Shown here piece after piece: positions 45,781 through 58,332 of a stretch of DNA of 64,000 nucleotides (position 1 is the first letter of the stretch; every line of letters starts with the position of its first letter). Source of the DNA: Dasypus novemcinctus. Its lineage: Eukaryota; Chordata; Mammalia; Cingulata; Dasypodidae. The position numbers and the translations under genes are program-made. The notes beneath the pieces are model-generated. The model searched no databases and was not told the DNA's origin. It was given only the letters and a program-made list of their open reading frames with translations. The stretch spans positions 15,074,029-15,138,028 of the forward strand of contig NC_080702.1 of NCBI RefSeq assembly GCF_030445035.2, read 5' to 3'.

Positions 45781-48545
45781 CATATCATACTTTTTAGTAT
45801 GAACATTTATAAAGTTTAAATATATGTGTGTATTTTCTATACTATTCCATAATTTTTAAATGGAGATGAGGGAAGTTGATACCGTATCAGCTATAAGACA
45901 AAGATGCTGCCATCTGGTCACCTACATGATTCTAACCACATCTAAGCTATTGGTAAATATGAACCAACAACCAGCCTATCAATTCCAACTCATAGTACCT
46001 GGCACAACTCTGATGTTGACCTGCAGCTCTAGGACCGATATTCAAGTCTATGGAACTTGTGTAGAACCTATATGCTAGGGTGGAAAACTTTTTAAAAACT
46101 CTGAAGACTTAGGGTTCAGTGCTGGATTAACCATGTATTAAGTTATGCATTGTCTGACTGAGTTTACTCACTTAATCTTTTTTCACCAGTAGTCAACACA
46201 ATCTCATATAATCATTAAAGAATTAAATCAGATAGCAGTCATGAAACTCTTGGAAATTATGCCAATAATAAAATGAAATTTTCCAGATTTATAAATTGGT
46301 AAAAACCACTGATAGTTTTTTTTAAACTTTTTATCATAGTAATATATATACAACTCAAAGTTTCCCATTTTAACAATTTCAAGTACACAACTCAGTGGTA
46401 TTAATTACATTCACAAACTCAAAAAGATAAATATTATATGAACTCACTTATATGAAATACCTGGAAGACTTATTTAAGGTTTCATCAGTAAAACTTAATA
46501 ATCTGATATAGGCAATCATAACTTATCAGTTATGTATAAAACAGAGATTAGTGAGTATATGGCAGCTCTTCAACACATTGAATGAAAATTAAGCCATTTT
46601 AAACATTAAATTCTGAAATTTGAAAGAGAATATATTTACATCAGAAATGAAACCAAAAAATCACATTTCACCATTTACTCCTCCTGCTCATGTGGTAAAC
46701 ATCACAAATTAATCATGGACACTCCTTTAAAGAGTAATGCAAGAAATATGAAAGGAATGATAGAAATATGATATGCTAGAAATATATACTTTGCAGCTCC
46801 AGAGTAATAATTGAATCAGGCAAGGATTATTGTGATCACCCAAACATTACTGGGGAATACACTATTTATATCTTGCCACAGTATCATCCTACAGATTATT
46901 TTTTAGTTAGGAAAAAATCATAAACCAAAAATGGGCTTCAATGAAGTGGTCACCACTTTAACCAAATGATCATAGGTAGCATCATTTATACTGAGACAAT
47001 ACGGTAGTGACAGCATGAAATTCAATATTATGAAGTATTCTTTTCAATAATTGCAACCCCAATCTAGGCAAACCTTCAGATTAATCTTTTGGTTTACTAA
47101 AAACACATGGCATAGAAAACAAGTTAATGACATGGCAGAACAATAAGACCAATACAAGAAGGGGAATTTCTGAAAGACAACTGGCCAGGTCTTCTCATAA
47201 GTCAATATCATTTTCAAAAATATAAAGGAAAAAGTGGGGGACTAGTCTGGATTAAATGAAACTAAAGAAGAAATTTTAATTTCATCAGCATTTAGATAAG
47301 ATTAGAGAATTAGAAAGTTATTGTCGGTTTTCTTAGGTGTGGGAAAATATTCTTATTTTAGAATATGTAAACTAAAGTATTTAAAGGTGAGGTGGTTTGA
47401 TGTCTGCATTTTACTTGCAAATGGTTCACAGAGAGATGAACAGATCAGTAGATAAAATAGATACAACCAAATGATAACAAGGATAAAGTTAGGAGGATAG
47501 ACTTTAGAGTCAAACTGGAGTAGTGTCAAGTCCTAGATCCATCTCACTCTAGTTCTATGGTCTTGAGAATTTTTAAAAAGCTCTCCATGTATTCCATTTC
47601 CTCTCTGTGCAATGAGATTTATACTGGTATCTGTTTCATAGGATTGCTGTTAGAATGAAATGAGCAAGTGCATACTAAAGCACTCAACTTCAGGCCTAGG
47701 ACAATAATGTTAGCTAAAACAATAATTATCATTAATAGTTTAAAAAAACTCAATCTTTTATTACCCTATGTGCTGTCCAACGTTCTACAGTATTAATGAT
47801 TTGATTAATCCGTGTCAGCAACAGAATCCAAATGCAGTCTGTGGTAAAAGATAAATAAACTTGCATACCTTAAACTCTATTATCCAATATGGCAATGGGA
47901 TCAGGACTCCCAATTTTAGTTGCAAGTTATCACAGTATTTATTGAAGTATAAATTCTCAAAGTTTTGTTAGAATATCATGCACTGATGATTCTGAAGGCA
48001 CTCGGGATCTTGCCATATGAAGGTTATCACAAAAAAATGTGTATTACTTTATTGCTTCACATAAATGGTATAGATGGCATGGATTTCTAGCTGATAATAA
48101 AAGGTGGAGAGAGATAGAACTGGAGAGAAAAAGGAAGGGAGAGATACAGACCATGAAGATAAAATTATTTATTCTGTATGAAAAATAAGCAAAACTGGAG
48201 ACTGCATCAAATTACACCTGGGAACACTGCAGAGAAGCACATTAAGATTTTATAAGCAAAACAAAGTCAAGAGAGTGGAAAACTGGATAGGCAAGTACAC
48301 AGCTAATACCAACTCAAAAAAGGAAAGAAAAATATGTGATTTCAGGCAGTTTTGTTCCACATGATAGCAAAATCTTAACTTATCATCCACAAAAAGTGAG
48401 GAGAGTGTCAAAAAGCACAATCTTTCAGTCTCTAGTGCATGTTTGTTTTTTAATATTTCCTGTTCAGGACATTAATTGGAGGAAATTTTCTTCTTTATTA
48501 ACATAGGAACATTTTACATGCTTCAATTCATTAAAACATATTTTG
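45781..48545. other. Intergenic with one old L1 scrap
   Basis: About 46320-46425 resembles an antisense old L1 3' UTR (TTTAACAATTTCAAGTACACAACTCAGTGGTATTAATTACATTCAC). The rest is AT-rich without a gene or recognisable repeat. Confidence 0.45.
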
Positions 48546-49170
48546 AGAGAAGCCGATGTGACTCAAGTGATAGGGCTTCTGCCTTACCGTATGGGAGGAC
48601 CTGGCTTCCATCCCTGGGGCCTCCTGGTGCAAACAAAGAGAAAGCATGCCTGCGTGGTGAGCCAGTGTCTGCACAGCAAGCTGAGTGCCCACACACGTTA
48701 CCATGCACGTGCCTGCACAGCAAGCTGAGTGCATGCATGACAAGCCAAGTGCCTGCACGAGTATCTGTGTGGTGAGCCAGTGCCTGTGGGGCGAGTCAGT
48801 GCCCATGCGGTGAGCTGAGTGTCCAGAAAATGAGCCAGTGCCCATGCAAGTGAGTCATGTAGCAAGATGATGATGCAACAAAAGAGAGATGAAGGGGAGG
48901 GTCAAGGTGAAGAGCAACAGAGACCAGGAACTGAGGTGGTGCAGCTGACAGGGAGACTCAGGGAAACTCCCTCCACATCAGAGGTCCCCAGGATTGAATC
49001 CTAGAGAAGAAATGAGAAAAGAAGACAAAAAGAGAAATAGATACAGAAGATCATACAGTGAATGGACAGGCAGCAAAAATAGCAGGGTGGGGTGGGGAGG
49101 GAGAGGGGGAGGGAAGGGGGAGGGGAGGAAGGGGGAGGGGAGGGAGGATAAATAAATAAATCTTTAAAAA
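48546..49170 (+). mobile_element. Composite tRNA-derived SINE with two heads
   Basis: The first head AAGCCGATGTGACTCAAGTG, with a CCGTATGGGAGGACC box, is followed by a degenerate tandem series of GCAAGCTGAGTGCC-like units (48673-48855). A second tRNA-like head follows at about 48930-49005 (GGTGCAGCTGACAGGGAGAC; CCAGGATTGAATCC). Then come a G/A-rich tract (49081-49147) and AAATAAATAAATC. At 625 bp it is far longer than the DAS copies. Confidence 0.75.
49081..49147 (+). repeat. G-rich purine simple repeat
   Basis: GGGGTGGGGAGGGAGAGGGG and similar, repeated with period 4-7; part of the composite SINE tail. Confidence 0.9.
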
Positions 49171-50720
49171 TATATTTTAAATGTTCAAGTCACCAATTTT
49201 AATTTTAATTTTGGCCCTTAAAGTTAACATTTTAGTGAATTAGTATTTAGAGTTTATATTTATCTTTCAGTTGGTGCCCTGATTTATGAAGCAAAAAAAT
49301 GCAGAGGAGAAGGCCATAGAATGACAACGGATGCCCTATGCAGGAAAGGGTGGTCTGGCAAGGCCACTCAGATTAGGTGGCTTTTGAGTTGTCATGTAGA
49401 ACTGAATATAAACACATAAATGGATAAAAAGTAATGAAAAATTGCTAACTTTAGTAACATAGGAATACCAAGGCAAGAAAACCTAGTAAATTTTCTAAAT
49501 ATTTTATTCTTCATCTAATGTTGGAAGAAATAGGAATTACCCATGGAATATAGCACTTAGAAATGAAAGAGCATGTGGTTTTGTTCCATCAATTATATCT
49601 GTCCATTCTTTTCATGCTTCCTGTCCTCACACCACCATATTCAAGATGTCTTTGTTTTTCTGGCCTCTCCTCTGTTTACCAATGCCTCCTGAAAACTGTT
49701 ATTTTGAGTCTTCTGCCTATACTTGACTCTGTATATAAAGAATAACTGGGATTATGTTTGGATTGAATTTCAGAGCAGCATCTTGAAGTTCATACAACTA
49801 ATATCACCTTCTCATCCATGGAGAAATGATGCAGAAGTACATTCAGTCACTGGTTCAATTTCTCAGAGACAATAACAGAGCAGGAGCCCCTACTACTGCT
49901 TGTCAGTTCCTAAAACAGTAATCTTCCCACTCATATTAAACATTTTCTACCTTAGTAATCTTCCTACTTCTATTAAATAAACTAATTCAGTATGTCTTAC
50001 TTCCGGGTTGTTCCAAAAATACTGCCTTAATTCTCACCTCAGAGTTTTCCCCATAGAGGTGTCCCTTGCCTGGAGGACCTCTCCACCACCAGTGAAGTAA
50101 TCAGTGGTCTAGTTGCAGCCCATCTTGCAGCCTTTCATGACCCCTCTGCCATCACAGGTCTCTTTCTATGGCCAATCTGCCTTGATGCTTCCTGATGGGA
50201 AAGGTCTTTGAAAATTCCCCACTATCCTGCTTTGTTTTGAATATTACGTTCCCTGTGTGGCAGTGATGCTGACTACCCCCAATTCTAAAATTCTCAGTCT
50301 GCCTTGTTTTCACAATGATGTACTTACCTCTGGATTCTGAAATTTTCCCTAGGACTTACATTGCAAGTTATAACCCAATTAATCTTATTCCAATTCCCTA
50401 TGCCTATTCACTCCCATTTTTAAGCCACAGTAATATAGGTCTGTATGATCAAAGAGTAAAGAGAGAGATATAGAAATGTATATATTGTCATTTGGGTTAC
50501 ATAAAATTTACCCATTCATTTCCAATGAAAAAATCCAATTTTTTATACCTATGACTCTACTTTTATTTTTAAAATTACTCTTTTATAGATTACATCAAAC
50601 TTCAAAATGCTTCTCAGTATAAGAACTGATTCTGAAAGAATCTCTGACACAGAAGGAGATTTCTGCTTTTATGTGTACAGATAGTGGAATATTAATTGCT
50701 AATAATTAAGTACAATCTGC
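49171..50720. other. Intergenic, nothing recognised
   Basis: About 1.5 kb between the composite SINE and the L1 target duplication, with no reading frame above 60 codons that looks like protein and no repeat I can name. Confidence 0.4.
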
Positions 50721-50733
50721 TTATGGCAATTTA

Positions 50734-53541
50734 TTATTTTTTAATTCATTTTTTAAAAAATATTACACTCAAAAAATATGAAGTCCCATTCAACCCCACT
50801 GCCCCCACCCCCCACTCCCCCCACAGCAACACTCTCTCCCATCATCATGACACATCCATTGCATTTGGTAAGTACATCTCTGGGAATGGCTGCACCTCAT
50901 AGTTAATGGTCCACATCATAGCCCACACTCTCCCACATTCCATCCAGTGGGACCTGGGTGAATCTACAATGTCCCATAATTGTCCGTGAAGCACCACCCA
51001 GGACAACTCCAAGTCCCGAAAACGCCTCCACATCTCATCTCTTCCTCCCATTCCCCACACCCAGCAGCCACCATGGTCACCCTTCCCACACCAATGCCAC
51101 ATTTTCTCTGTGGACATTGGATTGGTTGTGTCCATTGCACATCTATGTCAAGAGGGGGCTTAGATTCCACATGGATACTGGATGCAGTCCTGCTTTCAGT
51201 TGTAGGCACTCTAGGCTCCATGGTATGGTGGTTGACATTCTTCAACTCCATGTTAGCTGAGTGGGGTAAGTCCAATAAATCAGAGTGTAGGAGCTGAAGT
51301 CTGTTGAGGCTCAGGGCCTGGCTATCATATTGTCAGTCCAGAGATTCAAATCCCCTAAATATATCTTAAGCCCCAACACCAACTACAATTCCAGTAAAGT
51401 AGCATGAAAGTCTTGTGAAGAGATCCCATCTGAGTCCAGTTCCATTATGCAGAAACACCAGCTCCAAAGAAGGGCCACCTGACATGGCAGTGAACCCCAT
51501 CTGCCATGACCATAGAACCCGTGGGTCTCTTTAGCCCTCAAAAGAACCAATACCTGGGGTTGTATCTACTTTATCTGTCTCTAAGACTCTGCTCAGGTGT
51601 GCAATCCTGACAACCTCCAGACTCTTTCTTAGAGACTTATAGCCATATAAACTCATTTCTCTTTTCCATTTCCCCCTTACATTAGGTCGAACAGCATTTT
51701 AAAGTCATGTTATTATTTGTAGACAGGGATATTCTGCTGATCCGTGATGAACCTTTAATTCAAGCTCATTTTCTAGTTGCATCTTCAGCTGGTATTTGGT
51801 AGTGATCCCTCGGTGCCAGGGATGCTCATCCCTGGGTGTCATGTCCCACACTGGGGGAAATGCACTGCATCTACATGCTGAGTTTGGCTTCGAGACTGGC
51901 CACATTTGACTAACATGGAGGCTGTCAGGAGGAAACTCCCAGGCACATTGCTGCTTTAGGCCTTGTTCTTATTTCAGGCATATAGGCTCACAAGCATAGT
52001 CATTAGTATCAGTAGCCCACTGTTGGACCCTCATTCCTTCCTGGTCCTTACCATTGCACCTGGGGACTGCTGCTGCTCCCCTAGGGACCATGACAGAGCA
52101 CCCCCAGCCAGGAACCCAGTACCCCCCCAGCTGTTGTTTTTAATTGTTTCCACTATGAGTATATCCAAATATTACCATGCACCCTGGATATATGCCCTGT
52201 ATAACTCCCTGTCAACCATATATCACCTGTCAATAACATCCCATACCCATATTCCTCCGCTGCCATTGTTGAACCACTCTGTGATCCAAAACTTCCTGTA
52301 AATTGCAGCCCAATATAATGTCAGGTTCCCTTACTAGTAAAATGGAATATAGCGATGAGTTTAAAGGTTAGATCTAGAGTATGTATTGATTTGGAAAAAT
52401 TCTACATCCTATCTTTTTCTTTTATTTTTTCCTAATTATTGAGCTTCTCTTCACAAGAGTCTCAGATCACAGTAATTCATATATACAATATACAGTACTC
52501 CCACACATCCACCATAAAACCTGTTCCCTTCCACAGCGATAATCTTTTAACTTATTCATATCATATTTACTGAAACTGATGTACAGACTCCAAAACAATA
52601 GCTTTCAAACAAGGTGACATCTGTGCTTACAATGTGGTCCATACTTGAGGATATACAGTTTTCTAAATTTTCTAGTTATCCTATGTTTTACATTATGGTT
52701 TACATTATTAGTCTGTCATCCCCTATATGTTTTTGGTGTAATATGACATGTTTTATATTCATCCTCATATACTCTTGCAAAACTCCTCTCTTGCCCCCAC
52801 ATTTACCTTGGTTCCATCCATTCAACATCCATTTTCCTCTCCCCTTGGGGCCCACAGTGACAGCCAGTCTCCATTTCCTGAGGAGCCACGTCCAGAGATA
52901 CTTGCAACAGTGTTCAGGGCCTGACTTGCTCAACTGCCCTTGTGCCCTGGGAGCCACCCTTTCTCTCGAGAGATACAGTTCTATTTGATGGCATTAGTCC
53001 TCCCCAGGATGTGGGTCCACCCCAACTCTCACTACTAGGGTCTCTACCCAATGGTACAACCCACCCTGGCAAAATGAGCATTCAGACATTCCCCAGGAGT
53101 CTGTCCCGCATCAGACCATCCCCTCCAAGCATCCTAAACAGGTAACCCTCCTAATTATATTTTGATACGATTTTCTCAGCATTTTTCTCTCAACCACCAC
53201 ATGACATTCTCCTATGTTCATATGTTGCCCCTCTCTGCCCCCAAATTTTTGGGAAATATTACCCATCCACCCATCCCCAGCCCCCCTCAAACCCGCAAAG
53301 CCCCACCCAAAGGCAACCCCTTGTCCCCATTTTATCTCTTCTTTGTGCTCATACCTACCACCAGCTCATCATAGATTCCACCCCTGCAGACGTCGGCTCA
53401 CATCCTTCCTCCACCCCCCGATTTCTTGTAAGCCTATGTTGCAGTATCTAGCTCTCTGAGGCAGGTTGCTTATTTCATATCATTGAGGTCATGTAGTGTT
53501 TTTACTTCAATGCCTGGGTTGCTTCACTCAACATAAGGTTC
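50734..53541 (-). other. Long L1 3' UTR
   Basis: About 2.8 kb from the ORF2 stop to the A-rich end without coding capacity. Its last 800 bases recur as truncated copies at 32290-33250 and 23395-23890. A G-rich tract lies near the 3' end. The A-rich tail is weak (TTTTTTAAAAAATG-type, plus AATAATAAA at the target duplication). Confidence 0.85.
50794..50822 (-). other. Potential G-quadruplex in the L1 3' UTR
   Basis: The minus strand has four G-runs of 6, 6, 5 and 4 separated by loops of 1-4 bases (GGGGGGAGTGGGGGG, TGGGGG, CAGTGGGG). G-rich tracts at this place are a known feature of mammalian L1 3' UTRs. Confidence 0.85.
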
Positions 53542-56500
53542 TCAAGATTCATCCATGTTATCACGTGTGTTTTTAGTGTATTTTTTTTTTAAAGCCAAGT
53601 AGTATTCCATTGTATGTATATACCACATTTTATTGATCCACTCATATGTTGATCGGCATTTGGGTTGATTCCAACTTTTGGCGATAGTGAGCAATGCTGC
53701 TATGAACATTGTTGTACATATATCGGTTTCTGTCCTTGTTTTCAGTTCTGCTGGGTATATATCCAGCAGTGGTATTGCTGGGTCATATGGCAAATCTATG
53801 GTTAGTTTTTCGAGGAACCGCCAAACTGTCTTCCAGAATGGTTGAATCCTTCTATATTCCGACCAGCAGTGGATGAGTTTTCCCCTTTCTTCACATCCTC
53901 TCCAGCATTTGTATTCTTCTGTTTTTTCATAGCTGCCAATCTTATGGGAGTAAGATGGTATCTCATTGTAGTTTTGATTTGCATTTCCCTGATAGCTAGA
54001 GATTTGGAGCATTTTTTCATGTGCTTTTTAGCCATTTGTATGTCTTCTTTGGAGAAGTGTCTGTTTAAATCTTTTTCCCATTTTTAAAATAGGTTGTTTA
54101 TCTTTTGATTTTCAAGATATAGGAGTTCTTTATATATGCAAGTTATAAGTCTGTTATCAGATATATGGTTGCCAAATATTTTCTCCCATTGTGTGGGTTC
54201 CCATTTTACTTTCTTGACAAACTCCTTTGAGGTGCAGAAGGCTTTAATTTTGAGGAAGTCCCATTTATGTATTTGTTCTTTTGCTGCTCGTGCTTTTGGT
54301 GTGATATTCCTGAATCCATTTCCTATTACAAGGTCCTGTAGATGTTTCCCTACACTGCTTTCCAAGATATTTATGGTTTTGGCTCTTATATTTAGGTCTT
54401 TGATCCATCTTGAGTTGATCTTTGTATAAGGTGTGAGATGGTAATCCTCTTTCATTCTTCTACATATGGCTATCCAGTTCTCCAGGCACCATTTGTTGAA
54501 TAGGCCATTCTCTCCCAGTTGAGAGGGTTTGGAGGCTTTATCAAATATTATATGGCTATATATATGAGGTCCTATATCAGCACTTTCAATTCGATTCCAT
54601 TGGTCTGTGTGTCTGTCCTTATGCCAATACCATGCTGTTTTCACTACTGTAGCTTTGTAGTATGTTTTGAAGTCAGGAAGTGTGATTCCTCCTATTTTGT
54701 TTTTCTTTTTCAATATGTCTTTGGTTATTCGGGGCCTCTTTCCTTTCCAAATAAATTTCACAGTTAGTTTTTCTAGTTCCTTAAAGAAGGCTATGTTGAT
54801 TTTTATTGGGATTGCATTGAATGTGTAGATCAGTTTTGGTAGGATAGACATCTTAATAATATTCAGTCTTCCTATCCATGAGCAAGGAATATTCTTCCAT
54901 TTATTTAGGTCTTCTTTGATTTCCTTGAACAGTCTTGTATAGTTCTTGGTGTATAAGGTTTTTACCTATTTAGTTAAATTTATTCCTAAGTATTTGATTT
55001 TTTTATTTACTATTGTGAATTGTATTTGTTTCTTGATTTCCTCCTGATCTTGCTCATTATTAGTGTACAGAAATGCTACTGATTTTGCGCATTGATCTTA
55101 TAACCTGTGACTTTACTAAACTCATTTATGAGTTCTAGAAGCTTTGTTGTAGATCTCTCAGGGTTTTCTATGTATAGGAGCATGTCTTCTGCAAATAATG
55201 AAATTTTGACTTCTTCCTTTCCAATTTGAATGCCTTTTATATCTGGTTTTTGCCTCAGTGCTTGAGCAGGTACTTCTAAGACAATGTTAAATAGAAGGGG
55301 AGACAATGGGCATACTTGTCTTGTTCTTGAGTTTAGAGGGAAGGGTTTTATGATTTCTCCATTGTAAAGAATGTTTGCTGTAGGTTTTTCATATATACTC
55401 TTTCTCATGTTCAAAAAATTTCCTTGTATTCCAATCTTTTGGAGTGTTTTTATCAAGAAAGTGTGCTGTATATGGTCAAATGCTTTTTTCTGCATCTCTA
55501 GATATAATCATGTGATTTTTTTCCTTCATTCTGTTGATATGGTGTATTACATTGATTGATTTTCTTATGTTGAACCATCCTCACATACCTGGAATAAATC
55601 CCACTTGGTCGTGGTGTATAATTCATTTAATGTGTTGTTGAATACGATTAGCAAGTATTTTGTTCAGTATTTTTGCATCTAGGTTCATTAGAGAAATTGG
55701 TCTGTAATTTTCCTTTCTTGTGGTGTCTTTGTTTGGCTTTGGTACTAGGGTAATGTTGGCATCATAGAAGGAGTTAGGCAATATTCCTTCTGATTCGATT
55801 TTTTGGAAGAGTTTCAGCAGGATTGCTGTTAGTTCTTTCCGGAATGTTTTGTAGAATTCACCTGTGAAGCCGTCTGGCCCTGGGCTCTTCTTAGTTGGGA
55901 GGTTTTTAATGACTGCTTCTTTCTCTTTGCTTGTGATTGGTTTGTTAAGATCATCAATTTCTTCTTTCATCAATATGGGCTGCTTATATGTTTCTAGGAA
56001 TTTGTCCATTTCCTCTGAATTGTCATTTTTGTTGGAATATAGGTTTTCAAAGTGTCCTCTTATGATAGTCTTTATTTCTGTGGGGTCAGTGGTGATATCG
56101 CCTTTCTCATTTCTTATTTTGTGTATTTGCATCTTCTCTCTTTTTTTCTTTGTTAGTCTCACTAAAGGTTTGTCAATTTTGTTGATCTTCTCAAAAAACC
56201 AGCTCTTGGTGTTGTTTATTTTTTCAAGTGCTTTCTTATTTTCTATTTCATTTAGTTCTGCTCTTATCTTTGTTATTTCCTTCCTTCTTCTTCCTGTTGG
56301 GTTACTTTGTTGTTGTTTTTCTAATTCCTTGAAATGTGCAGTTAGTTCTTCAATTTTTGCTCTTCTTTTTTGATATATGAATTTATGGCTATAAATTTCC
56401 CTCTCAGTACTGCTTTTGCTGCATCCCATAAATTTTGGTACGTTGTGTTATAATTATCATTTGTTTCAAGGTAGTCATTGATTTCTTTTGAGATTTCTTC

Positions 56501-57327
56501 TTTGACCCACTATTTTCCTAAGTGTGTGCTGTTTAATTTCCAAATTGTGGTATGAAATTTGGGCCTCTGTCCCTTTCAAATTTCCAGCTTGACTCCACTG
56601 TGGTCAGAGATATTGTTTTGTATGATTTCGATCTTTCTGAATTCATTAAGCCTTTCTTTATGGCCTAGCATATGGTCTGTCTTGGAGAATGATCCATGTG
56701 CGCTTGAGAAAAATGGATATCCTGCTGTGTTTGGGTGTAATTATCTATATATGTCCATTAGATCCAGCTCCTCTAATATACTATTCAAATGTTTTGCTTC
56801 TTTAGTGATTCTCTTTTGAGATATTCTGTCAAGAATTGATAGTGGTGTATTAAAATCCCCCACTATAATTGTAGATGCATCTATATTTTCACTTAGTTTT
56901 TCCAGTGTTTGCCTTATGTATTTAGAGGCGCCCTTGTTAGGAGCATAAATATTTTTGATTGTTTGATCTTCTTGACAGATGGTCTCTTTCATTAAAATGT
57001 AGTATCCTTCTTGGTCTCTCACAATTATTTTGCATTTAAAGTCTATTTTGTGTGATATTAATATAGCTACTCCTGCCTTTTTTTGGTTATTGTTTGCTTG
57101 TATGATTGTTTTCAGCCATTCACTTTCAACCTCCATGACTCTCTGGGTCTAAGATGTGTCTCTTCTAGACAGCATATAGATGGATCATATTTCCTTATCC
57201 AATGTCCCAGTCTGAATCTTTTGATAGGTGAGTTTAATTCGTTAACATTCAGTGTTATTACTTTCAAGGAATTATTTGTGTTAGCCATATATTGATTGGA
57301 GTTGTGTTTGTCATATTTTGTTTGCAT
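53542..57327 (-). pseudogene. ORF2: L1 ORF2 (endonuclease-reverse transcriptase), broken
   Basis: About 1,260 codons, the usual length, starting about 35 bases after ORF1. The endonuclease begins VITLNVNELNSPIKRF and continues after a frameshift near 57120 (GVAILISHKIDFKCK; STIIVGDFNTPLS). A stop at 56741 follows. The RT domain is open from 56429 to 55623 ([38 protein letters not shown]), then shifts frame to 55495-55076, where the catalytic box reads FAEDMLLY, with Glu for the first of the two Asp. The segment 54851-54084 holds the thumb and C-terminal part. The C-terminal region (54012-53542) has [15 protein letters not shown] in the cysteine-rich domain and ends in YLALKKKYTKNTRDN. At least four frameshifts or stops inactivate it. 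Confidence 0.93.
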
Positions 57328-57361
57328 TTTTTTCCTTCTATTTTTGTCTTTTTTGTTGCTC

Positions 57362-58332
57362 TTACAGTCTCCAACTCTGCCTGTCCTTTTTTTCCCTTTC
57401 TTCCTGCAGAACTCCCTTTAGAATTTCTTGAAGGGGAGTTTTCTTGTTGGCATACTCTTTCAGTTTCTGTTTATCTGTGAATATTTTCAACTCTCCATCA
57501 TTTTTGAATGCTAGTTTAGCTGGGTAGAGTATTTTTGGTTGGAAATTTTTTTTCTTTAGTACCTTGACTATATCATACCACTGCCTCCTTGCCTCCATGG
57601 TTTCAGATGAGAAATCAGCACTTAATCTTACGGAGCTTCCCTTTTATGTGATGTTTTTCTTTTCTCTTGCTGCTTTTAGAATTTTCTCTTTGTCTTGTGC
57701 ATTCGATAATTTGACAAGTATATGTCTTGGGGTGGTCCTGTTGGGGTTTATGACCAGTGGGGTGCACTGTGCTTCTTGGGTATGTACATCTGTCTCTTTC
57801 AGTAGATTTGGGAAGTTTTCAGCCATTATTTCCTGCAACACTCCTTCTGACCCCTTTCCCTTCTCTTTTCCTTCTGGAAGGGAAATATAATATATATGTT
57901 TGAGTGGTTTGCATTGTCATTCAGGTCCCTAAATCCTAGCTGGATTTTTTCTATCTTTTTATCGACTAATTCTACTATCTGTTTGATTTCTGATGTACTG
58001 TCTTCAACATCACAAATTCTGTGCTCTGTCTCTTCTAGTCTGCTGATATTTGCTGCAAGTGTAGTTTTGATTTCTTGAAGTGTGGTGTTCAGTCCCATCA
58101 TATCTGTTATCTTTTTGTGTATGTCTGCAATTTCCCCTCCAAGTGTTGTCTTCATGTTGTTAACCTCTTCCTTTACTTCATTAAATTTGTCGGTGATAAA
58201 TATTCTGAGATCTTTCATTGCTTGTGCAAATTTCTGCTCCCCTTCCTGATTTTTAGTTTGTTCATTGGATCCAGCCATGTTTTCCTGATTACTGGTTTGG
58301 TTTGTAGTTTTTTGTTGCTGTCTGGTTATCAT
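57362..58332 (-). pseudogene. ORF1: L1 ORF1 (RNA-binding chaperone), broken
   Basis: Starts with ATG at 58332. The N-terminal part (58332-57870) is charged and forms a heptad-rich coiled coil (EVKEEVNNMKTTLGGEI; KKITDMMGLNTTLQEIKTTL), as in the ORF1 trimer. After a frameshift near 57850-57885 the RRM domain follows (EIMAENFPNLLKETDVH; PRHILVKLSNAQDKEKIL). A stop at 57644-57646 breaks the C-terminal domain, which continues in the same frame (RRQWYDIVKVLKKKNFQPK; LKIFTDKQKLKEYANKK) to 57362. ORF1 proteins coat L1 RNA and are needed for retrotransposition. About 320 codons matches the normal size. It is inactive through one frameshift and one stop. Confidence 0.9.

Noticed and set aside
55864..56373. 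169-codon plus-strand frame rich in Phe/Ser/Leu
   Set aside because: It is the antisense of the L1 ORF2 RT region; the minus strand carries the real L1 motifs.
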